Shown one piece after another: positions 43,766-53,253 of a stretch of DNA of 53,337 nt. The DNA comes from Flavobacterium branchiicola. GTDB taxonomy: Bacteria; Bacteroidota; Bacteroidia; Flavobacteriales; Flavobacteriaceae. A program made the position numbers and the translations under genes. Within the stretch, counting starts at the first letter, position 1; each line of letters begins with the position of its first letter. The stretch lies in assembly GCF_018383905.1 (NCBI RefSeq), contig NZ_JAGYWA010000012.1:1-53337 (forward strand). The letters run 5' to 3'. The notes beneath the pieces were generated by a model. The model did not search any database and had not been told where the DNA came from. It was given only the letters and a program-made list of their open reading frames with translations.

Positions 43766-46700
43766 TTAGAATTTGACATTAAGTGTTAAACCGTAGTTTC
43801 TTGTCAAAGGCATAGAAGCTCTTTCAAGACCCTGAGCATTACTATTAGAATAGTTAGACTCTGGATCAATGTTTGGCACTTTGTCATAAATTGTCCATAA
43901 ATTGTGAGCAGAAAATGCTAAACTAACCGATTGAAATGGTGTTTTTGCAAGATTTGCTTTTGGGAAGTTGTAAGCAAAAGAAATTGCTCTAAGCTTAATA
44001 AAATCAGCATCGTAAACAAAGTTTGATGTTACATCGCTATAACTTCTCCAGTAATCGTATGCAGAAACTGTTGTGTTTACAGGATTACCGTTAATGTCTT
44101 TACCTGAAACTGCAATTCCGCCTTCACGGCCTGCAAGTGTAGACTCTGATAAACCGTAACGCATTCCTAACTGGTTTGTAGCAGAATAGATTTCTCCTCC
44201 AAATTTAGCATCAACAAAAATCGAAAGTGTAAAGTTTTTATAAGTAAAATCATTTGAAAGTCCCATTGCAGTTGGAGCAACACCTTGTCCTGCATTGATT
44301 AAATCTCCTCTCATAAATTTACCATTTGTATCCAATACAATGTTTCCGCTTGCGTCTCTTAAATAATCGTAAGCTTTAATAATTCCAAAAGGTTGTCCTT
44401 TTTCTAAAACTACAGAAGCTCTTGAATCTCTGTTTCCTTCTAATGTTTTTGTCGTAATTTTATCAGACAGATTAATTACTTCACTGTTATTGTAAGCAAA
44501 ATTATATCCTACGCTCCAAGAGAATGTTGGTGTTTTAATTGCTTTTACATTGATTGCAAACTCTACTCCTTTGTTCAGAATTTCTCCAACGTTGATTTTT
44601 GTTGTTCTGTATCCAGAAGCCAAAGAAATATCAGCATCAGTAATATCGTTAGTTGTTCTTTTGCTATAGAAAGTCAAATCTGTACTAACTCTGTTATTGA
44701 AAAATGTATTTTCGAAACCAAATTCGATTGTACTTACATTATAAGGTTTTAAAGTTCTGTTTGGAACTGTTTCTCCATTAACACCCAAAATTGGTTGTCC
44801 TAAAGCATCTGTTTGCCCGTCTGGCGCAGTATACGTTAAAGCTAAAGCATAAGCGTCTGGCAATGCTCCTCCTACGTTACCCCAACCCGCTCTGAATTTT
44901 CCGTAAGTCATCCATTCTGGTAAATCAATTACTTCAGAATAAATAAAACTTGAACTCACAGATGGATAAAATGTACTGTTACTTGATGGATCTAAAGTAG
45001 AGAACCAATCTTGACGTCCTGTTAAACTTACATACAAGAAATCTTTGTATCCTAAATCGGCAGAATAGAAAAGAGAGTTTACTTCACTTTCAGAAAATAA
45101 TTTTTCTGTTTTGTCCGGTTGTGTATTTCCGTAAAAATATTTGAATGGAACGATAAAATTGTTACCTCTCATTTTAATTCCACTGTATCTGTTATGTTGA
45201 CGGTTACCCCCAACGAAAGCATCTAATGAAAGATTTTCTACGATATCACCTTTGTATCCTAAATAAGCAGAAGCGTTGTATTCTGTACGACCCTCAACTC
45301 TGTTTTCGTAAGATCCACCAGGATTATAATTTATTCCGGTAGGCTCGATTTCAGTATATTCATAATTAATATCGTCAATACCAATAACACCTTTAGCATA
45401 AATTTTTTCTGTAATGTTATAATTTACTTTTGCAGAACCAATAAAACGTTTTCTAAGGTCATTATTTAATGGTTGTTGTGTTGCAAAATATGGATTTGTA
45501 TGATACGTATTTGCACCAAAATAATCCGCTTCACCACCATTTGCATCATATGGATTGCTTAACCATCTAATATCCGTTCCCGGAGTTAGGAAAGTAGTTG
45601 GGAAAGAAGCATTTCTAGGAGAGTCATTCAAATATGGTCTGTTATTACTTTTTTCTGTAATATACTGAGCATTTGTCTCTACACTTATTTTTTTGTTTGG
45701 AGCCGAATTCAAGCTTAAAGCTACGTTATTTCTTCCAAAGTTTGTTCCAGGCAAAATTGACTCGTCTTTAGTATTTCCGAAAGATAACCTGAAGTTGGTA
45801 GTTTCATTTCCTCCCGAAACGGCCAAAGTATTGCTGAAAGAATATCCAGTTCGATAGAAATTCTCAACATTGTCTTTTCCGTATGCCTGATATGGTTTAG
45901 TAGATCCGTCAAGTGCAAGAGATGGCGTACCATCGTACTTATCTCCCCATGCAAAATAGTAGGAGTCTCTAAGTTCCTGTAAATCTGAAAATCTTGTAGC
46001 AACACCATTTACCGGTGCTCCTGCTCCATATTGGTCTTGCCAGTGCAAAAGACTTGCAGGTGTGTTAAAAGTAGAGTTTGTACTAAAATCTACTCCAAGT
46101 CCTGTACCGCTTTTTCCTTTTTTAGTTGTGATTAAGATAACACCATTAGATCCTCTGTACCCATAAAGAGCAGAAGCAGCACTACCTTTTAATACCGACA
46201 TAGAAGCAATATCATCTGGATTGAATGATGACATACCGTCTCCTTTATCTGCACCACCCCACATATTAGCGTTTCCTTGTTGACTGTTATCAATAGGAAT
46301 ACCATCAACAACATATAAAGGCTGGTTAAGTCCTGAAGCTGAAGTTGCTCCACGAATTACCACACGGCTCGAACCTGATGGTCCTGTAACCGGCGCAGAA
46401 ACGTTAACTCCGGCAATTTTTCCCTGAAGGGCATTTCCTAAGTTAATTTCTTTATTTTTTGTCAATTCGTCACCTTTCAGTTCTCCAACTGCGTAACCTA
46501 AACTTTTCTTTTGTTTTTTAACTCCGAATGAAGTTACTACAACATCTTTTAATTCCTGAGTATTTTCTGCTAATACAACTGAAACTTTGTTTTGGTTTTG
46601 CTGTAATACAACTGCTTGTGGTGCAAAACCTATAGATGATACATTTAATGTAACCGGTCCTTCCGGAACATTCATTTTAAATCTACCTTCAGCATCTGTA

Positions 46701-46861
46701 ACTGCGCTAAAAGGTTTTCCCTGAACTTCGATGGATGCGGCAATAACTCCTTTGTTTTGTGCATCAGTCACTATACCTGTTATTAATCGGTTTTGTGCGA
46801 CAGCCCCTAAACTGCACAACAATACCATTCCTAACACTGCGAATATACGTCTCATAAGCAT
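43766..46861 (-). CDS. SusC/RagA-family TonB-dependent glycan importer
   Basis: This 1031-residue outer-membrane protein has a signal peptide (MRRIFAVLGMVLLCSLGAVAQ), a carboxypeptidase-like regulatory domain (RLITGIVTDAQNKGVIAASI, about 25-110) and a plug domain with DVVVTSFGVKKQKKSLGYAV, YVVDGIPIDN and SALYGYRGSNGVILITTKKG. A beta-barrel follows and ends in aromatic-terminated LTRNYGLTLNVKF. A second ATG two codons in (46855) is an alternative start. A strong LacI-type operator lies about 228 bp upstream. It imports glycan or glycopeptide fragments with SusD. Confidence 0.96.
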   Translation of the reverse strand: MLMRRIFAVLGMVLLCSLGAVAQNRLITGIVTDAQNKGVIAASIEVQGKPFSAVTDAEGRFKMNVPEGPVTLNVSSIGFAPQAVVLQQNQNKVSVVLAENTQELKDVVVTSFGVKKQKKSLGYAVGELKGDELTKNKEINLGNALQGKIAGVNVSAPVTGPSGSSRVVIRGATSASGLNQPLYVVDGIPIDNSQQGNANMWGGADKGDGMSSFNPDDIASMSVLKGSAASALYGYRGSNGVILITTKKGKSGTGLGVDFSTNSTFNTPASLLHWQDQYGAGAPVNGVATRFSDLQELRDSYYFAWGDKYDGTPSLALDGSTKPYQAYGKDNVENFYRTGYSFSNTLAVSGGNETTNFRLSFGNTKDESILPGTNFGRNNVALSLNSAPNKKISVETNAQYITEKSNNRPYLNDSPRNASFPTTFLTPGTDIRWLSNPYDANGGEADYFGANTYHTNPYFATQQPLNNDLRKRFIGSAKVNYNITEKIYAKGVIGIDDINYEYTEIEPTGINYNPGGSYENRVEGRTEYNASAYLGYKGDIVENLSLDAFVGGNRQHNRYSGIKMRGNNFIVPFKYFYGNTQPDKTEKLFSESEVNSLFYSADLGYKDFLYVSLTGRQDWFSTLDPSSNSTFYPSVSSSFIYSEVIDLPEWMTYGKFRAGWGNVGGALPDAYALALTYTAPDGQTDALGQPILGVNGETVPNRTLKPYNVSTIEFGFENTFFNNRVSTDLTFYSKRTTNDITDADISLASGYRTTKINVGEILNKGVEFAINVKAIKTPTFSWSVGYNFAYNNSEVINLSDKITTKTLEGNRDSRASVVLEKGQPFGIIKAYDYLRDASGNIVLDTNGKFMRGDLINAGQGVAPTAMGLSNDFTYKNFTLSIFVDAKFGGEIYSATNQLGMRYGLSESTLAGREGGIAVSGKDINGNPVNTTVSAYDYWRSYSDVTSNFVYDADFIKLRAISFAYNFPKANLAKTPFQSVSLAFSAHNLWTIYDKVPNIDPESNYSNSNAQGLERASMPLTRNYGLTLNVKF

Positions 46862-47167
46862 TTTTGGTTATTTGTTTTGATTTTTGTTTGTCTTAACGTG
46901 TGATTGTTTTAACGTGATTGTTTTTAAATAATTAATAATAAATTCGAACTCAACTTTAAAATGGCATTTAAAGATCTCCACCTTTAAACACTATACTTTT
47001 ATAAAAACTTACTTTTCTAAATTGCAGAAATCGATATCATAATCCTTTTAAATACAGGACTAATATTCTCACTTTATTCATCTAAAACTTACTAAAACGA
47101 TTTAGTAAAATGACTAAAAAAAAACGAAACCGTTTTTTCTTTTTTTAATTGTATCTACAGCCAAAAA
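46862..47167. other. Promoter region of the SusCD operon
   Basis: This 306-bp region holds the best operator in the window (47089-47108) and a weak hairpin AAAAAACG/CGTTTTTT (about 47118-47140) that may end the lacI transcript. A near-tandem AACGTG(TG)ATTGTTTTTA direct repeat lies about 46894-46926 in the presumed leader. No exact -7 box was found. Confidence 0.55.
47089..47108. promoter_or_regulatory. LacI-type operator upstream of susC (best match)
   Basis: TTACTAAAACGATTTAGTAA, centred on CG at 47098-47099 and symmetric at all but one position pair. It lies next to the lacI 3' end and about 228 bp upstream of susC. Confidence 0.7.
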
Positions 47168-48178
47168 TTAAACTGACTCTCTAACTATCAGGTTTCCTTT
47201 TTTAAGGCTTTTTTCTATTTTAAATGCATCCATATCTGTCATTTGACTCATTAACAACTGTATAGATTTAATTGCAATATCTTCAATTGGTTGTGCAATA
47301 ACCGAAATTGTTGGTGTATGCAATTTAAAACTGTCATGATCATCAAAACTAATAACCGAAATATCTTCCGGAATACTAATTCCTAATTTTCTAAAAACCT
47401 GAAGTCCTGCAAGTCCCATATAGTTGGCCAGGAATAACACTGCATCAATCTTCGAGTTTTTTTGAAAAAAGCTTAATAATGAAGCGATTCTGGTTTCTTC
47501 ATTGCTGTGATAATCTACATGCAATACCAATTCCTCGTTATAAACACCTTCTTCCTTTAAAGCATCTCTATAACCGTCTTCCCTTAATTTCATCTGAATC
47601 ATTTCAGAAGTATTATTAACAACAGCTATATTTTTACATCCTTTATTCATAAGGAATTTGGTTGCAGAGTTGGCCGCTTCATAATTATCCATTACGACAT
47701 GGCTCACTCTTTGTCCTGGAAAATACCTGTCAATTAACACAACCGGCTTTTTCAATTTTAAAAGAAGTTCTATTTTCTCTTCTAAATTTTGTGTTGGCGT
47801 AATAATAAAACCATCAACATTTGCCTGCAAAAGACTACTTATTAATTCTTCTGAACGCTCATCGTCATCACCTGTACTACAGTAAAAAACTCTATAGTCT
47901 ATATTTTTTGCTTCATCTTCGATAACGCGCGCCAAATCAGAAAAAAACTGATTTGAAATATCTTCTACTATAAGTCCAATCGATCTTGTTTTTCCAGTTC
48001 TTAAACTGGTTGCAATCATACTTGGTCTATAATTAAGGCTTTCGGCTACATCCTGCACTTTTTTAATAACAGCTGCACTTATTCCCATCTTCTCCCCTTT
48101 TCCATTAATCACAAACGATACTGTAGATATAGAAACTTTAGCTTCTGTAGCAATATCTTTGATCGTGATTTTTTTCAT
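47168..48178 (-). CDS. LacI-family transcriptional regulator
   Basis: This 336-residue regulator has an N-terminal HTH (ITIKDIATEAKVSISTVSFVING, about 3-25) with a hinge helix (SLNYRPSMIATSLRTGKT). A periplasmic-binding-protein-like sensor domain follows (SIGLIVEDISNQFFSDLARVIEDE, VDGFIITPTQN, DAVLFLANYMGLAGLQVFRKLG, SVISFDDHDSFKLHTPTIS). LacI proteins bind CG-centred palindromes. The matching repeated motif appears before this gene, susC, GH97 and several left-end genes, so this is the prime candidate for the regulon controller. A -7-like box and operator at its own promoter suggest autoregulation. The effector is unknown; a released monosaccharide or Man-GlcNAc is possible. Confidence 0.94.
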   Translation of the reverse strand: MKKITIKDIATEAKVSISTVSFVINGKGEKMGISAAVIKKVQDVAESLNYRPSMIATSLRTGKTRSIGLIVEDISNQFFSDLARVIEDEAKNIDYRVFYCSTGDDDERSEELISSLLQANVDGFIITPTQNLEEKIELLLKLKKPVVLIDRYFPGQRVSHVVMDNYEAANSATKFLMNKGCKNIAVVNNTSEMIQMKLREDGYRDALKEEGVYNEELVLHVDYHSNEETRIASLLSFFQKNSKIDAVLFLANYMGLAGLQVFRKLGISIPEDISVISFDDHDSFKLHTPTISVIAQPIEDIAIKSIQLLMSQMTDMDAFKIEKSLKKGNLIVRESV

Positions 48179-48220
48179 TTTGGGAGTTAATTTTTTATTA
48201 AAGTGTTATTAATGATATTA

Positions 48221-48228
48221 CAAATATA
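48221..48228 (-). promoter_or_regulatory. Candidate -7 box of the lacI promoter
   Basis: On the minus strand the box reads TATATTTG (consensus TAnnTTTG), 43-50 bp upstream of the lacI ATG. The operator at 48239-48258 starts 11 bp further upstream, over the -33 region. Confidence 0.45.
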
Positions 48229-48238
48229 TACATAATAA

Positions 48239-48258
48239 TTACTAAAACGTTTTTGTAA
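48239..48258. promoter_or_regulatory. LacI-type operator at the lacI promoter
   Basis: TTACTAAAACGTTTTTGTAA, centred on CG at 48248-48249. A weaker look-alike follows at 48268-48287. Position over the candidate promoter fits autoregulation. Confidence 0.6.
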
Positions 48259-48390
48259 TTGATTTTTTATACAAATCGTTTTTTTACAAGTGTTTTAAAG
48301 ATAAAATACTAAAATTAATTACCTTTTTGTGATTTATCTTCAAACACAAAAGCCTCTATTCCGTAATTTCTCCACTAAATTAAGTTATTT

Positions 48391-49359
48391 TTATGAAATA
48401 TAGACTTCTAAAAGTGAAGCATTTCCATTTAAAACAAACTTATTAACTGAAGCTGGAAGCAAAATTGTATCTCCCTTTTTATAACTATATTTTTTGTCTT
48501 CTATTTCTATTTCAAAATTACCTTCGGTACACATATAAACAGTAAAAGTTTCGCCATTTTTATCTACCTGAACTTCTCCTTGCAACGGAATAAAATTCGT
48601 TGTAAAATAGGAACAGTCTACAATAGCATTAGACGCATTGGCAACTTTAGCATATTTTTTATAGGTATCCGTTTTTTTATAATTTATTGCATCAAGAGCC
48701 AAATCAACATGTAATTCTCTTTTATTGCCTTGTGCATCTGTTCTGTCAAAATCATACAAACGATACGTTATATCCGATGTTTGCTGAATTTCAGCCACTA
48801 CAAGTCCCGCTCCGATAGCATGCACAGTTCCTGTTTCCAGAAAAAACACATCTCCTTGCTTCGCTTTTACATCATCTAAAATTGAAATTAGTGTTTTGTT
48901 ATTCAGGTTTTCTACATATTCTTCTTTACTCGAATCCTCTTTAAAACCAACAATAATCCTCGCATCAGTATCTGCCTGCATTACGTACCACATTTCAGTT
49001 TTACCAAAAGAATTATGTCGCTCTTTGGCTAATTTATCATTAGGATGCACCTGGATCGAAAGATCTTCTCGCGCATCAAGATATTTAAACAACAAAGGAA
49101 ACTGTTTACCAAATCTTGCATAAACAGCTGTACCCAGAACTTCATTTGGTGATTCATTAATTATCTCAGAAAGTGATTTTCCTTTTAAATCGCCATTTGC
49201 AATTAAGCTTACATCACCTTCAACGGTAGATAATTCCCAGCTTTCACCTGTAATTTTTGATGTGATAGGTTTGTTCAGTAAGGTTTGTAATTTTTCGCCT
49301 CCCCAAATTCTTTCCTTCAGAATTGGTTCAAACTGCATTGGATACATTTTTGTGCTCAT
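48391..49359 (-). CDS. manA: Mannose-6-phosphate isomerase, class I
   Basis: This 322-residue zinc enzyme converts Man-6-P to Fru-6-P. The N-terminal PILKERIWGGEKL and GESWELSTVEGDVS are typical. Metal ligands lie in IQVHPND (103-108), FGKTEMWYV (E122) and GTVHAIGAGLVVAEIQQTSD. It is cytosolic with no signal peptide. It follows the GH97 gene by 74 bp with no operator between, so it is probably cotranscribed from the GH97 promoter. It is the point where mannose from the glycan enters glycolysis, once a ROK-type kinase has phosphorylated it. Confidence 0.94.
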   Translation of the reverse strand: MSTKMYPMQFEPILKERIWGGEKLQTLLNKPITSKITGESWELSTVEGDVSLIANGDLKGKSLSEIINESPNEVLGTAVYARFGKQFPLLFKYLDAREDLSIQVHPNDKLAKERHNSFGKTEMWYVMQADTDARIIVGFKEDSSKEEYVENLNNKTLISILDDVKAKQGDVFFLETGTVHAIGAGLVVAEIQQTSDITYRLYDFDRTDAQGNKRELHVDLALDAINYKKTDTYKKYAKVANASNAIVDCSYFTTNFIPLQGEVQVDKNGETFTVYMCTEGNFEIEIEDKKYSYKKGDTILLPASVNKFVLNGNASLLEVYIS

Positions 49360-49433
49360 CTTTATATTTTTTAAATTTTTGTCTTTTTGCTGCTACTTAA
49401 ATATGTATTAGCCTCTTTAATTGGTCGGTATAA

Positions 49434-51536
49434 TTATTTAATAGAAATTGCAGTTCCTCCGCTCGATGCTAAATTTTGTTTTAACTTAGTTTTACTGTTT
49501 ACTGTTATTTTTCGAATATTATACGACTGCGGATTTGTTTTATAATCAGCAGTTTTTCCATCTTCATAAATAATTGCAGTATATGATTTTCCTGCAGGAA
49601 GAAAACTAAAATCAATTAAAGCAGTACGATGGTTTTCATCTGTTATTGCTCCCACAAACCATTCTTGTTTTCCTTTTGTTTTTCGGGCAATTGTAATATA
49701 ATCGCCAGGTTCAGCTTCAAGAATATAAGTTTCATCCCAATCCAGTGCAACATCTTTTATAAATTGAAAGGCATCATTAAAACGAATATAATTTTCAGGC
49801 AAGTCAGCTGCCATTTGCAACGGACTGTACATTGTTACATACAAAGCCAATTGTTTAGCTAGTGTTGTACTCAGTTTATTTTTCTTAGAACCATAAACAG
49901 ATAAGTCGCCTTGAAATATTCCTGGTGTATAATCCATTGGACCTCCCATTAAACGCGTGAAGGGCAAAATAGTAGTGTGATCTGGATGAATTCCTTCCAT
50001 AGATTCAAACTCTGTACCTCGCGCTGATTCTTGTGCGAACCAGTTTGGATATGTTCTATGCAAACCTGTGGGACGAACTGCTTCGTGAGAATCAACCATA
50101 ATTTTATGCTTTGCCGCTTCAGTCGCTACATAAGTATAATGATTTACCATTTGCTGACCATCATGATGCTCACCTCTTGGAATAATAGGACCAACATATC
50201 CGGTTTTTACTGCATTATAGTTATTTGCTGTCATAAAATCTAAAGCGTCACTTAATTGTCTTTCGTATTCTGAAACAGACGATGTTGTTTCATGATGCAT
50301 TATTATTTTCACATGCTTCTGCTGAGCATACTCATTTAATTCCTTTACATTAAAATCGGGATATGCTTTTGTAAAACTGTAAATATGTTCTTTTTTAAAA
50401 GCAGTATTATCTTCCCAGCCTTCGTTCCATCCTTCAACTAAGACAGCGTCAAAGCCATTTGATGAAGCAAAATCGATGTATTCTTTAACATGTTTTGTAT
50501 TTGCTCCGTGTGTATTATTTGGTTTTAATTTAGAGAAATCTGTTTTACCAATCACCACATCCTGATTATCTGAATACGCCCAAGTTGATCCGCCACCAGT
50601 AAAATATTCCCACCATACACCTATGTACTTTACAGGTTTAATCCATGAAACATCTTCATAACTACAAGGTTCATTAAGATTTAATATCATTTTTGAAGCC
50701 AATATTTTTCTCGCATCATCACTAACTACAACCGTTCTCCAAGGTGTAAAACTTCCAGTCTGAATATATCCTTTATTTCCCACTGCATCCGGCACAAGAT
50801 GCGAACTCAAGGAAAAAGTTTTATCATTTACATTAAGACACATTGCAGGATAATTTTTTAAAGCAGCTTCATGAATATTTATATAAAGTCCACTGCTTGT
50901 TTTCATCATCAATGGTGTTTGAGTAGCCAAATTTTTAATGGTGCTTTGCGCTGCTAAAGGCACATGCACTGCATCATAAACCAAAGCCTGCATTTCTGAT
51001 ATATTTGAAGTAGTATAACTATATTCATTTGTATCGTAATCTCCCGGAATCCAAAAAAGCTTATGATCTCCTGTTAAGTTAAACTCACTAGTTTCTTCCT
51101 GAATTATAAAATGACGTAAATTTTCCTGTACCGGAAATTCATACCTAAAAGCCAAACCATCATTAAACAAACGGAAATAAATAAGCATCTTACGTTTGCT
51201 TTTATCTTGCAATAAGGCAACTTTCATTTCGTTGTAATTATTTCTAATCTCTTTTTGCTCACCCAAAACAGGATTCCAGACACTATTCTCGGTCTTAAGC
51301 TCGCTGTCAATAATTTGAAAATCTTTATTAAGCATAATATCCGATTTCAAAATGAAACCCATTTTACTGTCCTGAAGGACTTGCTTATTTTTAAAATCAA
51401 GAGAATATATCGGAGTTCCTATCTTATCTAAATGGAATGCCAATTTAAAATTTCCATCAGGAGATTTTATTTCCTGAGCATTTACAGACAGGCTTAAAAC
51501 CAAAACAAACAAGCAGCTTAATAATATATTTTTCAT
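49434..51536 (-). CDS. GH97 glycosidase, inverting alpha-glucosidase type
   Basis: This 700-residue exported calcium-dependent enzyme has signal peptide MKNILLSCLFVLVLSLSVNAQ. It has an N-terminal beta-sandwich, then the barrel from about residue 290 (YIGVWWEYFTGGGSTWAYS). KTGYVGPIIPRGEHHDGQQ has Gly where retaining GH97 alpha-galactosidases carry the nucleophile Asp, and E485 (DSHEAVRPTG) and E509 (RGTEFES) fit the inverting SusB-like group. Predicted activity is release of alpha-linked glucose, which would fit glucosylated oligomannose or separate alpha-glucans. An operator overlaps its upstream region at 51555-51574, and manA follows. Confidence 0.9.
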   Translation of the reverse strand: MKNILLSCLFVLVLSLSVNAQEIKSPDGNFKLAFHLDKIGTPIYSLDFKNKQVLQDSKMGFILKSDIMLNKDFQIIDSELKTENSVWNPVLGEQKEIRNNYNEMKVALLQDKSKRKMLIYFRLFNDGLAFRYEFPVQENLRHFIIQEETSEFNLTGDHKLFWIPGDYDTNEYSYTTSNISEMQALVYDAVHVPLAAQSTIKNLATQTPLMMKTSSGLYINIHEAALKNYPAMCLNVNDKTFSLSSHLVPDAVGNKGYIQTGSFTPWRTVVVSDDARKILASKMILNLNEPCSYEDVSWIKPVKYIGVWWEYFTGGGSTWAYSDNQDVVIGKTDFSKLKPNNTHGANTKHVKEYIDFASSNGFDAVLVEGWNEGWEDNTAFKKEHIYSFTKAYPDFNVKELNEYAQQKHVKIIMHHETTSSVSEYERQLSDALDFMTANNYNAVKTGYVGPIIPRGEHHDGQQMVNHYTYVATEAAKHKIMVDSHEAVRPTGLHRTYPNWFAQESARGTEFESMEGIHPDHTTILPFTRLMGGPMDYTPGIFQGDLSVYGSKKNKLSTTLAKQLALYVTMYSPLQMAADLPENYIRFNDAFQFIKDVALDWDETYILEAEPGDYITIARKTKGKQEWFVGAITDENHRTALIDFSFLPAGKSYTAIIYEDGKTADYKTNPQSYNIRKITVNSKTKLKQNLASSGGTAISIK

Positions 51537-51554
51537 AAGTAGTTAAAATAAATA

Positions 51555-51574
51555 TTCCTAAATCGATTTAGTAA
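51555..51574. promoter_or_regulatory. LacI-type operator before GH97-manA
   Basis: TTCCTAAATCGATTTAGTAA, centred on CG at 51564-51565, only 19 bp upstream of the GH97 ATG. It would block transcription or early elongation when bound. Confidence 0.65.
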
Positions 51575-51823
51575 AAATAATAAAAATTACACAACACATA
51601 CACGATATTTTCAAAAAGATGCTTTTTACAACAAAAAAGTTCAGACTTGTTTTTAAAACCACGGAAACCATTCCTATAAAAATATACTATTCTTGGATTA
51701 TAATCACAACTAAACTTTCAGTAATAAATATTACATAACTCATTATCAATTCATTTACAATAAAAAAACGTAAATTAGTTTTATCCAATAATATATCAAG
51801 GCAACTTTAAAATCTAAATAATT

Positions 51824-52852
51824 ATGCGTTCACTTCTATTTTTACTCCTGATATTCTTAACAGTCTCCTGCAAAAAAGAACCTCAGAATAACACACTGTC
51901 TGATTATTTCACCTATAAAAACAATAACAAGATCGAAGCTGCCGGAGTAAAACTGATCCCCATTAAAACTCCTGTTGGAGACTATAAAGTCTGGACAAAA
52001 AGATTTGGAAACAATCCAAAAATAAAAATATTATTACTTCATGGAGGTCCTGCTATGACGCATGAATATATGGAGTGTTTTGAAACTTTTTTTCAACGCG
52101 AAGGTTTTGAATTTTATGAATATGATCAATTAGGATCTTATTACAGTGATCAACCAAAAGATAGCTCTTTATGGACTATAGATCGTTTCGTAGATGAAGT
52201 GGAACAGGTTCGAAAAGCTATCGGAGCAGATCAAAGTAACTTTTATATTCTAGGAAACTCATGGGGAGGCATTCTAGCAATGGAATATACACTAAAATAC
52301 CAGAAAAACATGAAAGGATTACTAGTTTCAAACATGATGGCCAGCGCACCAGAGTATGGTAAATACGCTGAAGAAGTACTTTCCAAACAAATGGACCCAA
52401 AAGTCCTGGCAGAAATTAAAACAATAGAAGCAAAAAAAGATTTCACAAATCCCCGATACATGGAATTATTAATCCCTAATTTCTATCAAAAACATCTGTG
52501 TCGCTTAAAAGAATGGCCAGACGGTTTAAACCGCGCAAGTAAACATGTAAACAACGAAATCTATACCTTAATGCAAGGTCCTAGCGAATTTGGTATTAGC
52601 GGCAGACTAGCAAAATGGGACATTAAAAACCGATTACATGAAATTACAATTCCAACGCTAATGATTGGTGCCAAATACGATACAATGGACCCAAAAGCTA
52701 TGGAAGAACAAAGTAAATTAGTCAAAAATGGTCACTATTTATATTGTCCCAACGGAAGCCATTTAGCTATGTGGGATGATCAGAAAGTTTTTATGAATGG
52801 CGTGATTCAGTTTATAAACAACGTTAATTTAGAAAAATCCGACCCTAATTAA
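51824..52852 (+). CDS. S33 proline-iminopeptidase-like lipoprotein
   Basis: This 342-residue lipoprotein has lipobox TVSC with Cys16. The alpha/beta-hydrolase core has LLLHGGPAMTHEY (oxyanion HGGP), YEYDQLGSYYSDQP, and GNSWGG with nucleophile S146. A late Asp lies in IGAKYDTMDP, and His in PNGSHLAMWDD. This pattern matches proline iminopeptidases, which cut N-terminal residues from peptides. Membrane anchoring suggests periplasmic peptide trimming, which would suit glycopeptide use. It is transcribed away from GH97, and no operator of the TTACTAAA type is at its own start, so membership of the regulon is uncertain. Confidence 0.85.
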   Translation: MRSLLFLLLIFLTVSCKKEPQNNTLSDYFTYKNNNKIEAAGVKLIPIKTPVGDYKVWTKRFGNNPKIKILLLHGGPAMTHEYMECFETFFQREGFEFYEYDQLGSYYSDQPKDSSLWTIDRFVDEVEQVRKAIGADQSNFYILGNSWGGILAMEYTLKYQKNMKGLLVSNMMASAPEYGKYAEEVLSKQMDPKVLAEIKTIEAKKDFTNPRYMELLIPNFYQKHLCRLKEWPDGLNRASKHVNNEIYTLMQGPSEFGISGRLAKWDIKNRLHEITIPTLMIGAKYDTMDPKAMEEQSKLVKNGHYLYCPNGSHLAMWDDQKVFMNGVIQFINNVNLEKSDPN

Positions 52853-52896
52853 AAATACAAACAATTAAAAATCAAACCTTTAATATATTCATGTTT

Positions 52897-53040
52897 TTAA
52901 TGGCGTTTCCCTGCGGGTCGTGCTGTCCGCTGTATCTTTTGCGGAAGAAGTTTCATGGAAAACATGTATCTTTTTCTTTCCCGCAAAAGGATGTCGCTTC
53001 CATCACTAACGCAAGTACAGATTAATTGAAGTTTTATGTA
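52897..53040. repeat. GC-richer foldable element near the right end
   Basis: This stretch of about 140 bp is less AT-rich than its surroundings. CTTTTGCGG (52936-52944) pairs with CCGCAAAAG (52981-52989), and the pairing continues imperfectly outward. It lies between the S33 gene and the transposase start and looks like a dispersed element. A minus-strand frame here (52897-53247) runs through three hairpins and is not credible. Confidence 0.5.
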
Positions 53041-53059
53041 CAAACACCAATGAAAAACA

Positions 53060-53090
53060 AAAAACCCTATCCATTTAGGATAGGGTTTTT
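53060..53090. terminator. Strong bidirectional terminator
   Basis: AAAAACCCTATCC (53060-53072) pairs perfectly with GGATAGGGTTTTT (53078-53090) around ATTTA. Confidence 0.85.
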
Positions 53091-53108
53091 GAAAAGAAAT
53101 GCGACGAC

Positions 53109-53126
53109 CCCCGATAGCTATCGGGG
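53109..53126. repeat. Perfect 18-bp palindrome CCCCGATAGCTATCGGGG
   Basis: Fully self-complementary and GC-rich at the ends, 128 bp before the transposase start. Likely a dispersed intergenic palindrome. Confidence 0.8.
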
Positions 53127-53253
53127 CTCCAGAAAAATGCAGTACATTCAATATTTTACAAAACAAAAAATCCTTATCAAATAAATGGATCAATGCATAT
53201 TGTTGTGGGGAAATATTAAAAGGTCGAAATTTGTATTTTAAAATCAAATAGAA

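Noticed and set aside
47118..47140. Terminator of lacI
   Set aside because: The stem AAAAAACG/CGTTTTTT has only two G-C pairs, too weak to list as a separate terminator, though it is in the right place.
48268..48287. Second operator before lacI
   Set aside because: TATACAAATCGTTTTTTTAC is mostly a T-run with a CG and lacks the CTAAA half-site. It is kept only as a possible weak auxiliary site.
52897..53247. 116-codon minus-strand frame
   Set aside because: It runs through a terminator, an 18-bp palindrome and a foldable element, has no recognisable domain, and overlaps the transposase promoter region.
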